A DNA stretch of 7,203 nucleotides from Candidatus Saccharimonadia bacterium (GTDB lineage: Bacteria; Patescibacteriota; Saccharimonadia; Saccharimonadales; SZUA-47). Positions 4,270 through 7,203 of the stretch are shown piece by piece. The stretch's first letter is position 1; each line of letters opens with the position of its first letter. The position numbers and the translations under genes are program-made. The notes under the pieces are model-generated. The model made no database searches. It saw nothing but the letters and a program-made list of their open reading frames with translations, and had not been told where the DNA came from. Where the stretch lies: positions 1-7,203 of the forward strand of contig CALLJT010000024.1 in NCBI GenBank assembly GCA_938050265.1, in the 5' to 3' direction.

Positions 4270-7203
4270 ATGCGAAACTACAAAAGCGGCATTAACATCA
4301 CGGACTTTGATGCAGTACGACTCAGTGTAGCCAACGCCGACGACGTCGCAGACTGGAGCCACGGCGAAGTAACAAAGCCAGAAACCATTAACTACCGAAC
4401 GCAAAAACCAGAGCGCGATGGCTTGTTTTGTGAAAAGATTTTCGGCCCAGTTAAAGACATCAACCCACACGACTCTAAGTTCAAAGGCGTTCGTTCACGC
4501 GAAGCTGCCGTTGATAAAAAAGGCGAACTCGTTACGAAAAGTATCGTACGTCGTGAGCGCATGGGGCACATCCAGCTTGCAGCACCTGTTGCGCATATCT
4601 GGTTCCTACGGGGCACACCAAGTGCTGTTGGACTGCTCCTTGGCATGACTGTTAAGAACCTAGAGAAAATCGCGTACTTTGCAAGCTACGTGGTTATCAC
4701 GGTCAAGGCTGATAAACGAGACGAAATACTGGCAAATAAAGAAGCAGAGTTTGCAGCAGCAAAAGAAGCGATTAAACTTCGGTTTGAAGCTGAAGCTAAA
4801 GCAGAAGGCGCAAACGTTAAAGAGCTTGCCAAACTGCAAACAAAAGAACTTGAAGAAACAGAAGAAGACTTCGCACTGCTCAAAGAACAATTACAGAGTC
4901 TGGAAGTACGTGCACTGATCAGCGAAACTGACTACCGTAATCTGCCTGATGACGTCGCTGAACTCGTCGAAGTTGGCATGGGCGGAAGCGCGCTGCAGAA
5001 ACTACTTGAAAACGTGGAGCTCACTGACCTTATCGAACAGCTGCAGGTTGAAGTAGAAGAAACCAAAGGCCAGAGACGTAAAAAGCTCATGAAACGACTA
5101 CGTCTGCTAGAAAGCATGGCTAAAGCAGGCATTAAGCCGAAAAGCATGTGTCTATCTGTACTTCCGGTGATCCCTCCGGATCTTCGACCGATGGTACAAC
5201 TCACGGGTGGTCGGTTCGCAACGAGTGACCTCAACGACCTATACCGAAGAGTCATTAACCGAAACAACCGTCTCAAGAAACTCATGGACTTGAATGCTCC
5301 TGAAGTCATCAGGCGCAACGAACAGCGCATGCTTCAAGAAGCAGTTGACGCGCTTATCGACAACAACTCCGCCCGCTCAGGTCGTGCAGTTGCATCAACA
5401 GGTCAGAGACGTCGACTGAAAAGCCTCTCCGACATGTTGAAAGGTAAGCAGGGTCGGTTCCGCCAGAACCTACTTGGTAAGCGTGTGGACTATTCTGGAC
5501 GATCAGTGATCGTAGCCGGACCAGAGCTTACAATTGACAAATGTGGACTACCGAAAATGATGGCACTCGAACTGTTCAAGCCGTTTGTTATCGGTCGTCT
5601 GATCCAGAACGAATACGCGCACAACATCCGTAGCGCAACGCGACTGATCGAGCTCGGTGATACGCCAGTATGGGACGCACTCGACCATGTCATCAAAGGC
5701 AAATACGTACTACTCAACCGTGCACCGAGTCTTCACCGATTGTCTATTCAGGCGTTCCAGCCAGTGCTCATCGACGGAAAAGCTATCCAGCTACACCCGC
5801 TCGTGTGTAAAGGTTTCAACGCTGACTTCGACGGTGACCAGATGGCAGTTCACTTGCCACTCAGCGACGAGGCACAAGCAGAAGCCCGCGAGATAATGGC
5901 GAGTAACCGCAACCTACTTAAACCAGCAGACGGTTCGCCGATTCTACACATCGAACAGGACATCGTCCTCGGTGCGTACTATCTCACATACGAAAAAGCT
6001 GACGTTGACCACGGAAAAGCCCGCCGCTATAGCTCAATCAACGAAGCTATCATGGACTACGACAGTGGAGCGATAACCGTTCAGACACCAGTGGCTGTGG
6101 AGTTCCGCGGTGAACTACGCGAGACAACATTCGGACGTGTACTGTTCAACGAAATCTTCCCAGAAGATTTCACGTTCCAGAACGAAGTCATGACTAAGAA
6201 GAAATTGCAACAAGTCATGAACGATGCGTATGCAGCATATGGACAAGAAGAAACAGCGCGCATAGCTGACGCCCTCAAGGACGCTGGCTTTGAGCATGCA
6301 ACGCGGTCTGGACTGAGCATGGGCATGGACGACTTTAGTGACGTCAAAGGTCTCCAAGACGCAATCGACGCAGCTGAAGACAAAACCAAGAAGATTAGTG
6401 AACAATACGATGAAGGTTTCATTACCAACGAAGAACGCTACCGTCTCACTGTTGACAACTGGATGAAAACCAACGCCAACGTTGAGGAAATGCTGAGTGA
6501 GCAGTTTGCTTCTGACGACGGCTCGATGTCAATCGCTGTTAAGTCAGGTGCTCGTGGTAACATCGGCCAGGTCAAAAACGCTGTTGGTATGCTCGGTGTC
6601 ACGACTGACGCATCAGGTAAGGCGATCGAGCTACCGATTACCAGCAACTATAAGTACGGTCTGACGCCTCTTGAATACTTTACGGCCACACGTGGTGCCC
6701 GAAAAGGTATGATCGATACCGCACTTAAAACGGCTGACTCAGGTTACCTCACGAGACGCCTCGTAGACGTTGCACAAGACATCTTCACGACAAACGAAGA
6801 CATCGTTGACCCAGGATTTGCACTCAGCCGAGAAGGTGCTGCGTACATCGGCGTGAGCTATGGTAGCCGTCTAGAAGGACGATACTCAGCTCAAGACGTT
6901 GAAGGGTACATCAAAACTGGAGAGTTGTTCACGACAGAAATCGCACAGAAAATCGACGCCGACGAGTCTATCGATGACGTTCGAATCATGAGCGTACTGT
7001 CCGTGCCATCGCTTAAAGGCATACCGCAGAAAAGCTACGGAGTTGACCCAGCAACCGGTGAAACAGTTAGTCTGTCTCATCCAGTTGGTGTCATCGCCGC
7101 ACAGAGTATCGGTGAACCAGGTACGCAGTTGACGCTTCGTACATTCCACTCCGGTGGTGCAGCCGGTGAAGACATCACCACTGGTCTACCGCGTGTCGAG
7201 GAG
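4270..7203 (+). CDS. rpoC: DNA-directed RNA polymerase subunit β' (3' end outside window)
   Basis: This is the catalytic Mg-binding subunit. The frame is open for 978 codons to the right edge, so the C-terminal part is missing. Landmarks in order: KPETINYRT (36-44), the Zn1 region (61-90, no cysteines), a coiled-coil insertion (about 147-213), lid GGRFATSD (313-320), σ-binding clamp helices (321-365), rudder (about 366-388), [20 protein letters not shown] (391-410), NADFDGDQM (517-525; Asp519/521/523 hold Mg2+), the bridge helix (about 754-785), the Zn2 region (Ile845, Val912, Pro919, Ser922 at the four ligand positions), and the trigger helix LRTFH (956-960; Arg957, His960). The last residues, TTGLPRVEE, are the conserved stretch after the trigger loop. 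ATG 4270 is chosen for its Shine-Dalgarno and conserved N-terminal length. Only four cysteines are present, none at a canonical zinc-ligand position. Function is certain; loss of zinc binding is inferred from the residues. Confidence 0.98.
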   Translation, partial: MRNYKSGINITDFDAVRLSVANADDVADWSHGEVTKPETINYRTQKPERDGLFCEKIFGPVKDINPHDSKFKGVRSREAAVDKKGELVTKSIVRRERMGHIQLAAPVAHIWFLRGTPSAVGLLLGMTVKNLEKIAYFASYVVITVKADKRDEILANKEAEFAAAKEAIKLRFEAEAKAEGANVKELAKLQTKELEETEEDFALLKEQLQSLEVRALISETDYRNLPDDVAELVEVGMGGSALQKLLENVELTDLIEQLQVEVEETKGQRRKKLMKRLRLLESMAKAGIKPKSMCLSVLPVIPPDLRPMVQLTGGRFATSDLNDLYRRVINRNNRLKKLMDLNAPEVIRRNEQRMLQEAVDALIDNNSARSGRAVASTGQRRRLKSLSDMLKGKQGRFRQNLLGKRVDYSGRSVIVAGPELTIDKCGLPKMMALELFKPFVIGRLIQNEYAHNIRSATRLIELGDTPVWDALDHVIKGKYVLLNRAPSLHRLSIQAFQPVLIDGKAIQLHPLVCKGFNADFDGDQMAVHLPLSDEAQAEAREIMASNRNLLKPADGSPILHIEQDIVLGAYYLTYEKADVDHGKARRYSSINEAIMDYDSGAITVQTPVAVEFRGELRETTFGRVLFNEIFPEDFTFQNEVMTKKKLQQVMNDAYAAYGQEETARIADALKDAGFEHATRSGLSMGMDDFSDVKGLQDAIDAAEDKTKKISEQYDEGFITNEERYRLTVDNWMKTNANVEEMLSEQFASDDGSMSIAVKSGARGNIGQVKNAVGMLGVTTDASGKAIELPITSNYKYGLTPLEYFTATRGARKGMIDTALKTADSGYLTRRLVDVAQDIFTTNEDIVDPGFALSREGAAYIGVSYGSRLEGRYSAQDVEGYIKTGELFTTEIAQKIDADESIDDVRIMSVLSVPSLKGIPQKSYGVDPATGETVSLSHPVGVIAAQSIGEPGTQLTLRTFHSGGAAGEDITTGLPRVEE

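Noticed and set aside
4660..4918. Overlapping frames on both strands inside the β' insertion
   Set aside because: Shadows of the low-complexity Lys/Glu/Ala codons of rpoC; the rpoC frame is continuous and conserved on both sides.
785..7203. Recoded stop codons or frameshift in rpoB/rpoC
   Set aside because: No in-frame TGA, and conserved motifs stay in one frame through both genes, so standard code and intact genes.

Overview
This window carries the RNA polymerase β/β' operon (rpoB complete, rpoC cut off at the right edge), preceded by a non-coding leader and two small genes that I do not recognise. The β and β' sequences are clearly bacterial and use the standard code: there are no in-frame TGA codons, and stops are TAA. 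They look most like Candidate Phyla Radiation (Patescibacteria), probably Candidatus Saccharibacteria (TM7). That is an inference from the compact β core, the cysteine-poor β', and residue patterns that differ from Proteobacteria, Firmicutes and Actinobacteria. The lack of UGA read as Gly argues against Absconditabacteria and Gracilibacteria. The phylum placement is recalled, not tested.

Layout on the + strand: (1) 1-223, the C-terminal 73 residues of an unknown gene. (2) 256-459, an unknown 67-residue protein with a strong Shine-Dalgarno and one hydrophobic segment. (3) 460-784, a 325-bp leader with two candidate promoters, an 8-bp direct repeat and two hairpins. The second hairpin abuts the rpoB ribosome binding site and contains a four-codon mini-ORF. 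(4) 785-4267, rpoB, 1160 residues with an acidic tail of about 84 residues. (5) From 4270, rpoC, open through 7203 (978 codons present), separated from rpoB by 2 nt. Its Shine-Dalgarno is encoded by the last codons of rpoB. The rplJ-rplL genes that usually precede rpoB are not here.

The two large genes encode the catalytic core of RNA polymerase. Catalytic elements are present: NADFDGDQ in β', the two lysines of the GDK and GNKG motifs in β, the trigger-helix His, and the β clamp and switch elements. The structural periphery is unusual. Both zinc sites of β' (Zn1 and Zn2), normally four cysteines each, have lost all eight ligands while the surrounding alignment stays intact. β' also has a coiled-coil insertion where actinobacterial β' has one, an odd bridge helix (GMLG in place of GMRG or GMKG), and β has two aromatic-to-Asn changes near switch 3. 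A polymerase without the two β' zinc ribbons is the most interesting observation in the window. Nothing here looks like a mobile element, CRISPR array, RNA gene or defence system.
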